Shown in pieces: positions 1 to 8,796 of a stretch of DNA of 64,000 nt (position 1 is the stretch's first letter; each line of letters opens with the position of its first letter). The position numbers were made by a program, and so were the translations under genes. Where the stretch lies: positions 1,178,001 through 1,242,000 of the forward strand of contig CP060221.1 of the NCBI GenBank assembly GCA_023898405.1. Reading direction: 5' to 3'. Below the pieces are notes generated by a model. That model saw only the letters and a program-made list of their open reading frames with translations. It had not been told where the DNA came from and ran no database searches. Origin of the DNA: Myxococcales bacterium (lineage in GTDB: Bacteria > Myxococcota > UBA727 > JABDBI01).

Positions 1-1
1 A

Positions 2-679
2 TCCGGTCAAGTCCGCAAAGCTAAAGAACTTTATGCGCAACCAGACTACCGACGCATGGCCATGGATAAATTATTGAAATGGGATACAGATGAAAGCCTA
101 AAAGGACTTTTGGAACGTTTTACCGTGGTAGTCCAATCCCCTCATTGGGATGAAGAAGAAAAAAAGTGGCTGGTGGATGAAATCATTCAAAAAGGCGAAC
201 GCATGATTCCGCTACTGCGAAACTTTTTATTTGAAAAAAACGAAGTAAATCATGCAATTGTCGCGCTTAAAAAGCTCGTCTCCGATCCTAAGAGCTACAC
301 AGAACTCCTCGTTCAAGCTCTACAAAAGCGTCCTCCTGGAGATCATAGAAGCGTACAGGCTAAACGAGAAATTATTGCCGCACTCGGTGATCTTTCTGAT
401 CGCTCCTTAGATCCAATCCTCTTGCCCTATATTGATGATCATAGCGATGATGTGCAATGCCTTGTGATTGAACTACTAGGAGATAGTTCTGAGGAAAAAA
501 TCATCAAAAAACTTCTAAATACTCTCAACAATGAAGAACATTCAGCTCGTGTAGCACGTATGAGCGCGAAGGTTCTGTGTGACAAAAAGGTTTTAATTGA
601 AGATGACATTGATCTAAGTGATGAAGTAAAAGAAGAATTCACTATAAAAAATAAACAATTGGTTCGCATTGAGCACTAA
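2..679 (+). CDS. HEAT-repeat protein, 5' end cut by window edge
   Basis: The reading frame is open from base 2, with no stop before the first in-window ATG at 56, so the gene starts upstream and at least 225 residues are visible. The product is soluble, rich in Leu, Lys and Glu, and made of repeating paired helices. Segments such as IIAALGDLSDRSLDPILLPY and LVIELLGDSSEEKIIKKLL have the spacing of HEAT / PBS-lyase-like repeats, which usually act as protein-binding scaffolds. No catalytic motif is visible. It ends about 170 bases before lysC. The exact function cannot be assigned from the visible part; the repeat family call is fairly safe. Confidence 0.75.
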   Translation, partial: SGQVRKAKELYAQPDYRRMAMDKLLKWDTDESLKGLLERFTVVVQSPHWDEEEKKWLVDEIIQKGERMIPLLRNFLFEKNEVNHAIVALKKLVSDPKSYTELLVQALQKRPPGDHRSVQAKREIIAALGDLSDRSLDPILLPYIDDHSDDVQCLVIELLGDSSEEKIIKKLLNTLNNEEHSARVARMSAKVLCDKKVLIEDDIDLSDEVKEEFTIKNKQLVRIEH

Positions 680-775
680 CAGCTTTAACCCCATAATGAA
701 GGGATTTAAATAATAATTTTATTTACATTCCTAAATCTAAAACTTGTTATCTTTCATAGTTAAAAAATTATAAAA

Positions 776-797
776 GAAGGCCTCTATTGTGGCCTTC
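776..797. terminator. hairpin between HEAT gene and lysC
   Basis: A 7-bp perfect stem (GAAGGCC/GGCCTTC) with an 8-base loop lies between the two genes. On the + strand it is followed by AAATATT rather than a strong T-run; on the minus strand it is followed by TTTTAT. It could be a weak terminator of the upstream gene or an mRNA-end structure. Confidence 0.35.
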
Positions 798-849
798 AAA
801 TATTGTGCCCAAATTTAAATATAAAGCTGCTTGGTCTCAAGGATGACTC

Positions 850-1986
850 ATGAAAAAGGAAGTTTTTGTACAAAAATTTGGTGGTAGTTCAGTAGCATCA
901 CCGGAAAAAATTTCGTTGGTAGCGGAATATATTAAACAATCGCTGACCAAGCAAAAACAAATTTGTGTAGTTGTGTCTGCAATGGGGCACACCACCAATG
1001 AGCTCATTAAACTTGCTCACCATATAAACCCTCATCCCCCAAAACGCGAAATGGACATGCTTATAAGTTGTGGTGAGCGTTCATCCATGGCTCTTTTGGC
1101 AATGGCTTTAGCAAAAATTGGCGTAAAGGCTATCAGTCTTACGGGTTCACAATCTGGCATCATTACAGACGATCATCACAGCAATGCTGAAATTATCGCT
1201 ATTCGTCCCCAAAGAATTATTGAAGCTTTTTCCCTGTATGACGTAGTTATCGTTGCGGGTTTTCAAGGCGTTTCAAGCAACAAAGAAATCACCACTCTCA
1301 AACGAGGGGGATCTGACACCACAGCTGTCGCATTAACAGCTGCCCTCGAAGCACAGTTATGTGAGATTTATACAGATGTTCCAGGAGTAATGGATTGCGA
1401 TCCCAAGATTTTACCTTTTACCCAACCGATAAATGAATTGGATCACAAACAAATGAGCTCAATGGCTTTGTACGGCGCAAAAGTTCTTGCACATGATGCA
1501 GCTCAAATTGCCCAGCAGCTTAATGTCTCAATCCTTATCGCTCAGTCGGGAACGCGGCACGGAACACACGTTAAGGAAAAAATTATCAGAAATAAAAGTT
1601 CGGCAATAAGCGCAATAAATCACCTGCGTGGAGTCGTTCATCTGAACCTTCCCTTAGAGCAAATTTGTTTTGAATGGCATAATTATTTTTTGTTTGGCCA
1701 AATCAAGGACGGTTTTATATCTGCCTATGTTTCCAATGATATAGCCCAAGAACTGCTGAAGGATGCTTCGACAAGTTCAGGATTAGCCCTTATTACTCTA
1801 CAGCTTGCTCACCGCACAAATCTTGGGCAGACGATCTTGTACTTAAATAATATCCTTAGAGAGCGTAATATAGCTTTGATCGAATCAATGATTGGGTGCG
1901 ACGAAATTTTCGTTGTAATAAGAGATGAAGCTCTAGAAAATGCACTCACTCATTTACACGCAGCTTTTTTGTTGGAGGGCACATAA
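850..1986 (+). CDS. lysC: aspartate kinase
   Basis: Phosphorylates aspartate in the first step toward lysine/diaminopimelate, threonine and methionine. The amino-acid kinase fold is clear: KFGGSSV at residues 9-15, GERSS at 75-79, RGGSDTTA at 152-159 and the YTDVPGV segment at about 174-180. The C-terminal part (about 300-375) is ACT-like but divergent, and at 378 residues the protein is somewhat shorter than typical two-ACT aspartokinases, so feedback control may be altered. The start has an AAGGA ribosome-binding site 6 bases upstream. The stop overlaps the next gene's start (TAATG), so the two are probably translated together. No other lysine or threonine pathway gene is adjacent. Confidence 0.9.
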   Translation: MKKEVFVQKFGGSSVASPEKISLVAEYIKQSLTKQKQICVVVSAMGHTTNELIKLAHHINPHPPKREMDMLISCGERSSMALLAMALAKIGVKAISLTGSQSGIITDDHHSNAEIIAIRPQRIIEAFSLYDVVIVAGFQGVSSNKEITTLKRGGSDTTAVALTAALEAQLCEIYTDVPGVMDCDPKILPFTQPINELDHKQMSSMALYGAKVLAHDAAQIAQQLNVSILIAQSGTRHGTHVKEKIIRNKSSAISAINHLRGVVHLNLPLEQICFEWHNYFLFGQIKDGFISAYVSNDIAQELLKDASTSSGLALITLQLAHRTNLGQTILYLNNILRERNIALIESMIGCDEIFVVIRDEALENALTHLHAAFLLEGT

Positions 1987-3050
1987 TGGACCTAAAGTAC
2001 CGCAAAAATAAGGTTGCCTTTTTACTTAATGCCAACGCTAAACACGTAATGGCGCAGAAAAAAATTCTGTCAGAGCTTATTCCTGCACAAGATCTTTATT
2101 TTTCCAAAAATTTAAATGAAGCTCAAACTATGATCAGTGAGATACTTAACAAGGGATATAGATACATCTTCAGTGGAGGTGGCGACGGCACAGCCGTAAG
2201 CGTGATCAATCTTCTCAATAAATCTGCTAAAAAATTACCTGAAAATAACATTCCTTTAATCGGCATGCTGAGACTTGGCACAGGCAATGCTCTTGCCCGA
2301 GTACTAGGAGCGCGAAAACCTGAAGATGACATCAAAGCTGTTTTGAGTGGAAGGCATCTCAAACCAGTAGCGGTTTCAATGATTGAGACCGAGACAGGCT
2401 TACTCACTCCTTTTGCTGGAATCGGTTACGATGGCGAATTGATGAATGACTTTGAGGCTGTCAAAAAAATTTTTTCCCAAAGCCCTCTAAAAAAATTTTT
2501 TACTTCGTTTGTGGGTTTTACGATCGCCGGTTTTTGTAAAACACTTCCTCGCCAAGCAGGAAGAAAACTTCCGCTCGTTAAAGCCAAAAGCTCAAAACCA
2601 GCCTATCGAATTATTCGAAACAAGAACAAAGACGAAGAAATATATTTAAAAGAAGGACTAGAACTCTATCAAGGTATCGCGCCTCTTATCTGTGTAGGCA
2701 CAATACCATCTTTAGGTTATGGGATAAAAATGTTTCCTTTTGCTCAAAAACGACCAGGTTATATGCACTTGCGCATCAGTGCGGTTCCTCTTGCCACGTG
2801 CCTATCTCATTTTTACCCTTCTATCTGGCAGGGCTCTTTTCGTCATCCAGAACTTTACGATTTTTTAGTAAAAGATGTGACTATAGAATCAAATGAAGGA
2901 CTGCCATATCAGTTTGCCGGTGATGCTATGGGATATCAGAACAAATTATTCTTTAAAATTTCGGATAGTCCAATCAATATGGTTTCACTTTACAGTCCAG
3001 ATAAAAATATGCATTTCCCTAGTGAAGCTCTGCTTATGCCTTTGAAATAA
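1986..3050 (+). CDS. diacylglycerol/lipid kinase family protein (YegS-like)
   Basis: Belongs to the DAGK catalytic / NAD-kinase-like superfamily, which phosphorylates diacylglycerol, sphingosine or related lipids with ATP. The nucleotide-binding motif GGGDGT is at residues 64-69 and the second conserved block LRLGTGNALA at 95-104. The C-terminal half forms the beta-sandwich typical of the family and contains the late conserved stretch around GLPYQFAGDAMG. Length (354) is a little above the usual 300 or so. The start overlaps the lysC stop by one base. The actual lipid substrate cannot be told from sequence, and pairing with aspartate kinase has no obvious metabolic logic. Confidence 0.8.
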   Translation: MDLKYRKNKVAFLLNANAKHVMAQKKILSELIPAQDLYFSKNLNEAQTMISEILNKGYRYIFSGGGDGTAVSVINLLNKSAKKLPENNIPLIGMLRLGTGNALARVLGARKPEDDIKAVLSGRHLKPVAVSMIETETGLLTPFAGIGYDGELMNDFEAVKKIFSQSPLKKFFTSFVGFTIAGFCKTLPRQAGRKLPLVKAKSSKPAYRIIRNKNKDEEIYLKEGLELYQGIAPLICVGTIPSLGYGIKMFPFAQKRPGYMHLRISAVPLATCLSHFYPSIWQGSFRHPELYDFLVKDVTIESNEGLPYQFAGDAMGYQNKLFFKISDSPINMVSLYSPDKNMHFPSEALLMPLK

Positions 3051-3086
3051 ATAATTACATATAGCTGCTTATTTTTCTGCCTTAAT

Positions 3087-3245
3087 ATGGCAATAGTTGA
3101 AGCACTCAATAACAAAAGTCCTGAGTTAGCAAAAAAGATCGCGAAAGACTCCTGTGATAAAATAGAAAAAATTTCCAATATAACACGCAACGCTAAAGAA
3201 ATTTCTTTTGCAGAACAATGCAAAAAACATACAAAAAATTTTTAA
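3087..3245 (+). CDS. possible small protein, 52 aa
   Basis: This short open frame lies inside the 339-base gap after the lipid kinase. It encodes a Lys/Glu-rich, probably helical peptide beginning MAIVEALNNKSPELAKKIAK. There is no convincing ribosome-binding site, and I recognise no family. It may be a chance ORF or the remnant of a longer gene. Nothing else stands out in the gap apart from the promoter just before 3390. Confidence 0.25.
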   Translation: MAIVEALNNKSPELAKKIAKDSCDKIEKISNITRNAKEISFAEQCKKHTKNF

Positions 3246-3353
3246 TATGATGCCTTGAAAATAATTTAGGAATTTCTTTTGCTAACTTTCAACATTATTT
3301 TTGCTATGCAGTGGCACTATATCTAAATTTCTGGAGTGAAGATCTACTGGGAT

Positions 3354-3383
3354 TTGAACTTTAAATAAAACACACTATATAAT
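3354..3383 (+). promoter_or_regulatory. sigma70-type promoter for the lipoprotein/mlaE pair
   Basis: TTGAAC at 3354-3359 and a perfect TATAAT at 3378-3383 are separated by 18 bases. The ATG of the next gene starts only 7 bases after the -10 box, so transcription should begin at or next to the start codon. No Shine-Dalgarno sequence is present, which fits a leaderless message. Confidence 0.6.
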
Positions 3384-3389
3384 CGAGCC

Positions 3390-3878
3390 ATGAAAAGACT
3401 ATTGCTTACAGTTATTTTTATAATTTTATCAGCGGGCTGTTTACCAAAACCAGGCTTGGTAAAGAAAGGCCGTGCCAGCTTTGGGGTAACGCCCCCTGGA
3501 AATGAATGGGTTCAAAAATCTTTTCGCGGTGCTCAATTATTTTTTAAACACAAGCACCAAAATGCATCAATATTTTTTAATGCTCAGTGTGAAAACTTAT
3601 CAGACAGTCCACTTGAAGCGCTTACCGCTCAACTGCTTATAGGTTTTAGCGATGTTCATTACCAAAAACAAGAAAACATAAAAATTAGTGACAGAGAAGG
3701 TTTGCTGTCGATCCTAACTGCTAAAATCGATGGAGTTCCACGTTACCTGGAAATTATTATTCTGAGAAAAAACCGCTGTGTATTTGATGCTGTTTTTAAT
3801 TCAAGCCCAGAGTCTAAAGATTTGGTCAAAGACTTCAGTTCTATGATGATTAACTTTTGGGCTGAGGCTCAATTGTGA
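3390..3878 (+). CDS. hypothetical lipoprotein upstream of mlaE
   Basis: A 162-residue protein with a lipoprotein signal: a charged start (MKR), a hydrophobic stretch and the lipobox LSAGC with the acylated Cys near residue 18. The remainder looks like a small globular alpha/beta domain, and I recognise no family. It overlaps the mlaE start by four bases (GTGA), so the two are co-translated and possibly work together in the envelope. The predicted transcript is leaderless because the -10 box ends six bases before the ATG. Function is inferred only from context: an envelope partner of the MlaE-type permease. Confidence 0.7.
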   Translation: MKRLLLTVIFIILSAGCLPKPGLVKKGRASFGVTPPGNEWVQKSFRGAQLFFKHKHQNASIFFNAQCENLSDSPLEALTAQLLIGFSDVHYQKQENIKISDREGLLSILTAKIDGVPRYLEIIILRKNRCVFDAVFNSSPESKDLVKDFSSMMINFWAEAQL

Positions 3879-4693
3879 TTACTACATTGATTAAAAAATT
3901 TAGGGGCATTGTTTCGCCTGACACCCTTGAATCAACTGGCGCGTTTTTCAGAAAAAAAATTGCTTATCTTGGAGGCCTCACCATACTGGTGGGAAATTTT
4001 TACAAGCATGCAAGCAAACGGCCAGTCATCACCAAAGAACTTAAAGAGCAGTGTTTTCATGTTGGAGTAAGCTCCATGCCTATTGCCGCTGTAACTTTAT
4101 TCTTTGTCGGTGTGGTTTTTGCGTTTCAATTTGGCATTACCCTACGAGCACTAGGAGCAGTACAATTCATAGGCCGTGTCACAACCGTTTCTTTGGTGCG
4201 AGAACTCGGCCCAGTATTTACCGCCCTTGTTGTTGGTGGTCGCATTGGCGCGGGTATGGCCGCTGAGATAGCTTCCATGCGAGTAACAGAACAGATCGAT
4301 GCCATAAGGGCTTTAGGAGCCAGTCCCATAAGAAAACTGATTGTTCCTCGTATACTGGCCGCTACTTTTATGATTCCTTTGGTTTCAATTTTAGCAACAG
4401 TCATCGGTGCTTTTGGGGCAGTAATTATTTCATGGGGTGAATTTAGAGTAAGCCCTGTTTCATTTTATGGCTCGTCCATCGCCACTGTTAAGATGATAGA
4501 TTTTATATCAGGATTTACCAAAACCTTCTTTTTTGGCTTTGGTATCGCCTTGGTTGGCTGCTACGAAGGACTTTTTTGCGATTTTGGAACCAAGGGAGTC
4601 GGTCGTGCTACAACACGTGCTGTAGTTAATGTTTCACTGGTGATAGTTTTTACCGATTTTTTTCTCACCCGAATTTTTGCTTACTTTTTGTAG
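3875..4693 (+). CDS. mlaE: MlaE-family ABC transporter permease
   Basis: Inner-membrane permease of the MlaE/DUF140 family, which moves phospholipids or other lipids between the membranes of Gram-negative cells. The conserved block running from LVRELGPVFTALVVGGR through GAGMAAEIASM and EQIDAIRALG (about residues 108-150) is diagnostic. About five hydrophobic segments follow an amphipathic N-terminal helix. The start is a GTG overlapping the lipoprotein stop. The partners normally found next to it (MlaF ATPase, MlaD MCE protein) are absent here: the next gene is convergent, so they must be encoded elsewhere or the lipoprotein may substitute as a partner. Confidence 0.88.
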   Translation: MITTLIKKFRGIVSPDTLESTGAFFRKKIAYLGGLTILVGNFYKHASKRPVITKELKEQCFHVGVSSMPIAAVTLFFVGVVFAFQFGITLRALGAVQFIGRVTTVSLVRELGPVFTALVVGGRIGAGMAAEIASMRVTEQIDAIRALGASPIRKLIVPRILAATFMIPLVSILATVIGAFGAVIISWGEFRVSPVSFYGSSIATVKMIDFISGFTKTFFFGFGIALVGCYEGLFCDFGTKGVGRATTRAVVNVSLVIVFTDFFLTRIFAYFL

Positions 4694-4750
4694 AGGAAAT
4701 ATTTTTTTAATTTGCAATGTTTTACTTTCAATTCATCTCTCCTCAATTTT

Positions 4751-4794
4751 CTGACGGGCTTTATTGACTAGTGCTTTAAGGCCCTCAGTTTTTT
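4751..4794 (+). terminator. intrinsic terminator after mlaE
   Basis: A stem pairs CTGA-GGGCTTTA with TAAGGCCC-TCAG (one bulged C, one G-U pair). The loop is about 13 bases and is followed directly by TTTTTT. It overlaps the 3' end of the convergent permease gene by a few bases. Confidence 0.75.
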
Positions 4795-5858
4795 ATGAGC
4801 AAATCTCGATAATGTTCTTTGTAAATTTCCACCAAACTTAAAAACATAGTGACCAACAACGGCCCATAAAATAGACCAAAGAGTCCATAAACCTGTACAC
4901 CAGCCAAAATCGATAAAAATACCAAAGCCGAATGCATCTGACTTTTAGTGCCAATCAACTTTGGCTTAACAATCGTTTCAAGAATAATCAGTTGGCCAAT
5001 ATTCACAATCAAAAAAATTACTGACTGCCACAATTCCTGGGTGAGAAATAAATAAATAGATGCTGGAATAATGACGATGCTTGCTCCCACAAGCGGAAGA
5101 AAAGCTGCAATGGCCACGGCTACTCCCCAAAAAAGTGCACCGGGAATATGAAAAATATAAAATGATAGACCACCAATGAGACCTTCTACGATACTTATCA
5201 AACCATTGCCCAAAAAAACGGCGCTGGAGAGCTCCTGAAAGCGCTTCGCTAGTCTTTCTTTTTCATCTGTAGGAATAGGAAATAGATCCATGACATATTT
5301 TTTGGTGGCTTGACCACTGACAAAAAATACAAAAACCAGCGCTACCGTCAGAAAAAAATTGAAAGTTAATGTTAGAAAATTAGTGGCTATAAATCCAATA
5401 CTGTCATAAAACCTCTGCCCCATGGCTTTAAAAAAATTGGTGGCAAAGTTAAGAATTTTAGCTGGAGCAATACTGATGCCAAAACTTTCTAAATAATTTT
5501 TTAACTCGATCAGATAATCTTTCAACGATTCAAGCCAAAGAGAAATTCCCCCAGCATTATTTAATTTTTGTGTGGCCTGATAAATAGCCAATGCTTGCTG
5601 CAGCAGTGAAAATATAAAAAGAGTGATGGGCACCATCACACACAAAAATACCAATGTTGTAGATATGCTCGCACTCAAATAGGCGCGATTGTTGCTCCAT
5701 CTCATGATCTTTACATGCATGGGGCTGAAAAGTGAAACAATAACAAGCGCCATTATGATGGGCGTAATAAAATTAAATAATAAATGTCCCACCAACAATG
5801 AGCTGAGCAGCAAAAATAAAATAAAGGTCCAGATAATAAATTTAGAAGTGTTCACCAC
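4785..5858 (-). CDS. AI-2E family (PerM/UPF0118) transporter
   Basis: Polytopic membrane protein of 357 residues with about eight hydrophobic segments in the usual AI-2E/PerM arrangement: an N-terminal hairpin, a long amphipathic middle region (about 90-150) and a C-terminal bundle. The conserved late segment GLFYGPLLVTMFLSLVEIY is present. Members include an autoinducer-2 exporter and a Na+/H+ antiporter, so the substrate is open. It stands alone, convergent with mlaE and transcribed in the same direction as the helicase upstream. Confidence 0.85.
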   Translation of the reverse strand: MVNTSKFIIWTFILFLLLSSLLVGHLLFNFITPIIMALVIVSLFSPMHVKIMRWSNNRAYLSASISTTLVFLCVMVPITLFIFSLLQQALAIYQATQKLNNAGGISLWLESLKDYLIELKNYLESFGISIAPAKILNFATNFFKAMGQRFYDSIGFIATNFLTLTFNFFLTVALVFVFFVSGQATKKYVMDLFPIPTDEKERLAKRFQELSSAVFLGNGLISIVEGLIGGLSFYIFHIPGALFWGVAVAIAAFLPLVGASIVIIPASIYLFLTQELWQSVIFLIVNIGQLIILETIVKPKLIGTKSQMHSALVFLSILAGVQVYGLFGLFYGPLLVTMFLSLVEIYKEHYRDLLIKN

Positions 5859-6027
5859 GAACCTCTTTCAAAAACGAATTGTCTTTAAATACAAAATTAT
5901 CCATCTAAGTTCTTGGATAACCTTGTAAACAATATAGCCAAAGATAACAAAAACTCTTTTGCAACCTCATCCTATTTCCTTAATAAAATCTTGAGTCGTG
6001 GTTCGCTCGCATCTGCTGCCCATGTTC

Positions 6028-7866
6028 TTACTTACTTCTGTAATTGTTTTCGATAGACTCAAGGGTGAGCACATTTTGAATTTCTTTAAGATTTTTTTCT
6101 AAGGTTTGCAACTTTATCATTGAAAGTTCTTCGGGATTCAAGGCTTTCTTGTGGTAATTTTTATCTATTTGTGAAACTCCAACCCCCCAGCGAGACATGT
6201 AAGATATTTCACGGTAGCGCTTGAACCAATTAACCCTTGAAAGATCTCCTATATCTGGATTCCACTTGGAACTGGTGGATTGCCACATTCGCACATGAAC
6301 TATTTGTTTTTCTTTTGGTAGATGACTGTGAGATTGAAATCTGCGTGTTCTGCCTATAACTTGCTCTAAAACCGTGTTGTTCAGCATAGGTTCAAGAATA
6401 TGCAAATATTGAGTACCCTTTAAGGAAATGCCTTCGGTTACATCCGGATGAAGCATTAACAGACGAATCTTGTCATTGTTGTAATCTGTTACAATTTGGT
6501 TAACCGCTTCTGCCCGTAGATCAGGAGTTATAATCGCATACTTTTCCTTATATCCCTGTCTTTTCAAAAATTGCTCAAATGACAAAATTCCTGTTTGATA
6601 ATAATTTGAATACATAACCGTTTGTTCATTGTGCCTCTTCATTTCGTCATAGATTTGAAGGAACTTGGGAGATTCAATTAATTTTCCATCACTACTAGAG
6701 AACTCAAAATTACCGATATCTCGTCCTGCTCCAACAGAAGAATAAATCTGATCATGCAATCTACTGCTATTTATCTCGACATATTCATCGCTTCTATGAA
6801 TTTTTTCGTTCCTTAGCAGCCTCTGCAATTGCGAAACAGGCAAATCCCCTTCAACGAGATGTAAGAAGAACGAATATTGGTACTTATTGTAAGGAACCTC
6901 CATGGTCTTCATGTCAGATGCGGGAAAATCCTTAAATGTGCTCTCGTCAAATTTAAAATAGGATAAATACTTATTAAAAAATGGTGTCATTTTTTCAAGA
7001 TTTAAACGACGCAGCTTAAAAGAATTGAGATCAAATAAAAGGTTTGTTCCAATAGTCATTCCCAACCCTAAAGGCAATCCTACAGCAACTCCCAATGGTC
7101 CGAACAGGGCTACAGAGAAAAGACTAAAAGCGATAGGACCGGCGAATAACATAAAGTTACTTTCTGAAAAATAACCCCTAAAAAATTGTCGGGTGGGAAT
7201 TATTTCCGTATATTGCAGACGAAAACTTTCTTGATTAAAGGGCATAAGATCTTTACCCGAAACAAGATTAAGCATAAAGGCAACATCTGACTCATCTGCA
7301 TAAACTGGAGTACCAGTCAGAGCCAGAATTTTATAGGCTTTCCTTAAATTGCTGTAGACTTCAGAAAAATTTTCATTGGACTGACGGTCTACCGTGCGCA
7401 TCATTTTGACCAAGTTATGTACTTCATCAGCCAAAATAATGTGATCGCTAAGATCCATGTGGGCGAGCTTGCTTGGAGCATCGTCATAGGAGATAAAAGT
7501 AAAGCGCTCAGGATCGCTCACCCCATAGGAGTCAATGCTATTTTTCCAATTACTCTCAATAAAACGCGGAGCCAAAATGATAACCGGATGGCTCGAAAAA
7601 GCCTGAGCAAAACCAAGGCCCAAATATGTTTTACCTGTTCCCATGTAGTGATTGACCAATAAACCTTTTTGCTCTGGGTGTTTGAGTAAATAATCGATAG
7701 GCGCTAATTGATGGGCTAAGAGTTGGATATCGCTATTGCCCTTAGCTTTTTCTTTTGTATTCTCTGAGATTTCTAATAGGGGCTGATGACTACTTTTCAC
7801 AGCATTTTTTACATTCGAACAAGATACGCTCAACATAGCCCAAAAAAATATAATCAAAATTCGCAT
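6028..7866 (-). CDS. lipoprotein-like, membrane-inserted SF2 helicase
   Basis: The protein has helicase superfamily 2 motifs but also export features. Numbering is from an upstream ATG at 7899. I chose the ATG at 7866, which gives a standard lipoprotein signal (MRILIIFF to the lipobox LSVSC, Cys27). The ATPase motifs follow: HYMGTGKT (84-91), DEVH (158-161), LTGTP (194-198) and, near the end, the motif VI-like VIGRTRR (514-520). Between the two RecA-like halves sits a long hydrophobic region (about 249-289) able to form two membrane helices. The helicase core resembles SNF2/viral-type ATPases more than ordinary bacterial repair helicases. A nucleic-acid ATPase outside the cytosol has no ATP or substrate unless delivered to another cell, so an effector role is an inference. 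No operon partner is evident. Confidence 0.8.
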   Translation of the reverse strand: MRILIIFFWAMLSVSCSNVKNAVKSSHQPLLEISENTKEKAKGNSDIQLLAHQLAPIDYLLKHPEQKGLLVNHYMGTGKTYLGLGFAQAFSSHPVIILAPRFIESNWKNSIDSYGVSDPERFTFISYDDAPSKLAHMDLSDHIILADEVHNLVKMMRTVDRQSNENFSEVYSNLRKAYKILALTGTPVYADESDVAFMLNLVSGKDLMPFNQESFRLQYTEIIPTRQFFRGYFSESNFMLFAGPIAFSLFSVALFGPLGVAVGLPLGLGMTIGTNLLFDLNSFKLRRLNLEKMTPFFNKYLSYFKFDESTFKDFPASDMKTMEVPYNKYQYSFFLHLVEGDLPVSQLQRLLRNEKIHRSDEYVEINSSRLHDQIYSSVGAGRDIGNFEFSSSDGKLIESPKFLQIYDEMKRHNEQTVMYSNYYQTGILSFEQFLKRQGYKEKYAIITPDLRAEAVNQIVTDYNNDKIRLLMLHPDVTEGISLKGTQYLHILEPMLNNTVLEQVIGRTRRFQSHSHLPKEKQIVHVRMWQSTSSKWNPDIGDLSRVNWFKRYREISYMSRWGVGVSQIDKNYHKKALNPEELSMIKLQTLEKNLKEIQNVLTLESIENNYRSK

Positions 7867-8076
7867 TAGTGCACCTAGCCTAAATTTGGTTAACATCATT
7901 TTAAAATTTATGAAATCTAAAATCTATTAATGTGAATCAGTATTGCGTATGAAAAATATATATGATTTAAAAAACTTCAAGCAGTTGCCCTACAAAAAAT
8001 TTCTGCCCAATTTTTATACATGTTATATTTTTTTAGATTGCATCCTTAATACTGGTATATGGTGGATAAATAGTAT

Positions 8077-8796
8077 ATGAAAAAATTTTTGTTTTTTATA
8101 TTTCTGATACTCAGCAATACAGACTTACTCGCGGAAGATGCTTCTTTTGGGGAAGAATATATTCTACCTCTTAAATATCCAAAATTTTTTGCAAGTACAG
8201 ATTATAATATGATGAGAAATTTCCATGGTTTTTTGAGTTCAAAATTACGCCATTCCTTTGACAACAATTGGAACTTAAAATTCGGATTTGATGTGGGTCT
8301 TTATAAGTATTTCAATGCCGGTGTAATCTTATCTAACACCATACCTAAAAATTTTACAAACGCTAAGTTTGAGCCCATCTTTATGCATTTTAGTCTTTAT
8401 GGAAAGCCTTATTTACCTTTAGGAAATCGTTTTAGTGTCTTCACTCGCTTTGGGGGCGGCATTAGCATAAGTCTTGTGAATATTTTGCACCACCTTCGCA
8501 AAAATGGTTCGGATACCCTCAGACAAGAAATTCGTAATCTCTATCACGAACAAGGCTATGCAGATCTTTCTCCTGGAGCTCATGCTTTTGCTTCTATTGG
8601 AATGGAGGTCTTTCCTTTTTCTCGTCTTGGTTTAGCGCTTGAGTGTGGAATACAAGCAGAGTATTACTATTCATCTAAAGGAAGTTCCCTTGTCAGTCTT
8701 TTGGGAGACAATAAAATAGAAAAGCGCGCTCCTTCATCTTTGCAATATCTTATATACCAAATGCCCATCACTTTGAGCCTTAGTTTTATTTTCTGA
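8077..8796 (+). CDS. putative outer-membrane beta-barrel protein
   Basis: A 239-residue protein with a Sec signal peptide (MKKFLFFIFLILSNTDLLAE, cleavage probably near residue 19). Alternating polar/hydrophobic stretches rich in Tyr, Phe and Gly follow, ending in ITLSLSFIF. A terminal Phe is the hallmark of outer-membrane barrels recognised by BamA. The style is like the small barrel gene at 56534-57076. I recognise no specific family. It is divergent from the helicase gene, and its last bases overlap the convergent proA by 11 bases. Confidence 0.65.
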   Translation: MKKFLFFIFLILSNTDLLAEDASFGEEYILPLKYPKFFASTDYNMMRNFHGFLSSKLRHSFDNNWNLKFGFDVGLYKYFNAGVILSNTIPKNFTNAKFEPIFMHFSLYGKPYLPLGNRFSVFTRFGGGISISLVNILHHLRKNGSDTLRQEIRNLYHEQGYADLSPGAHAFASIGMEVFPFSRLGLALECGIQAEYYYSSKGSSLVSLLGDNKIEKRAPSSLQYLIYQMPITLSLSFIF

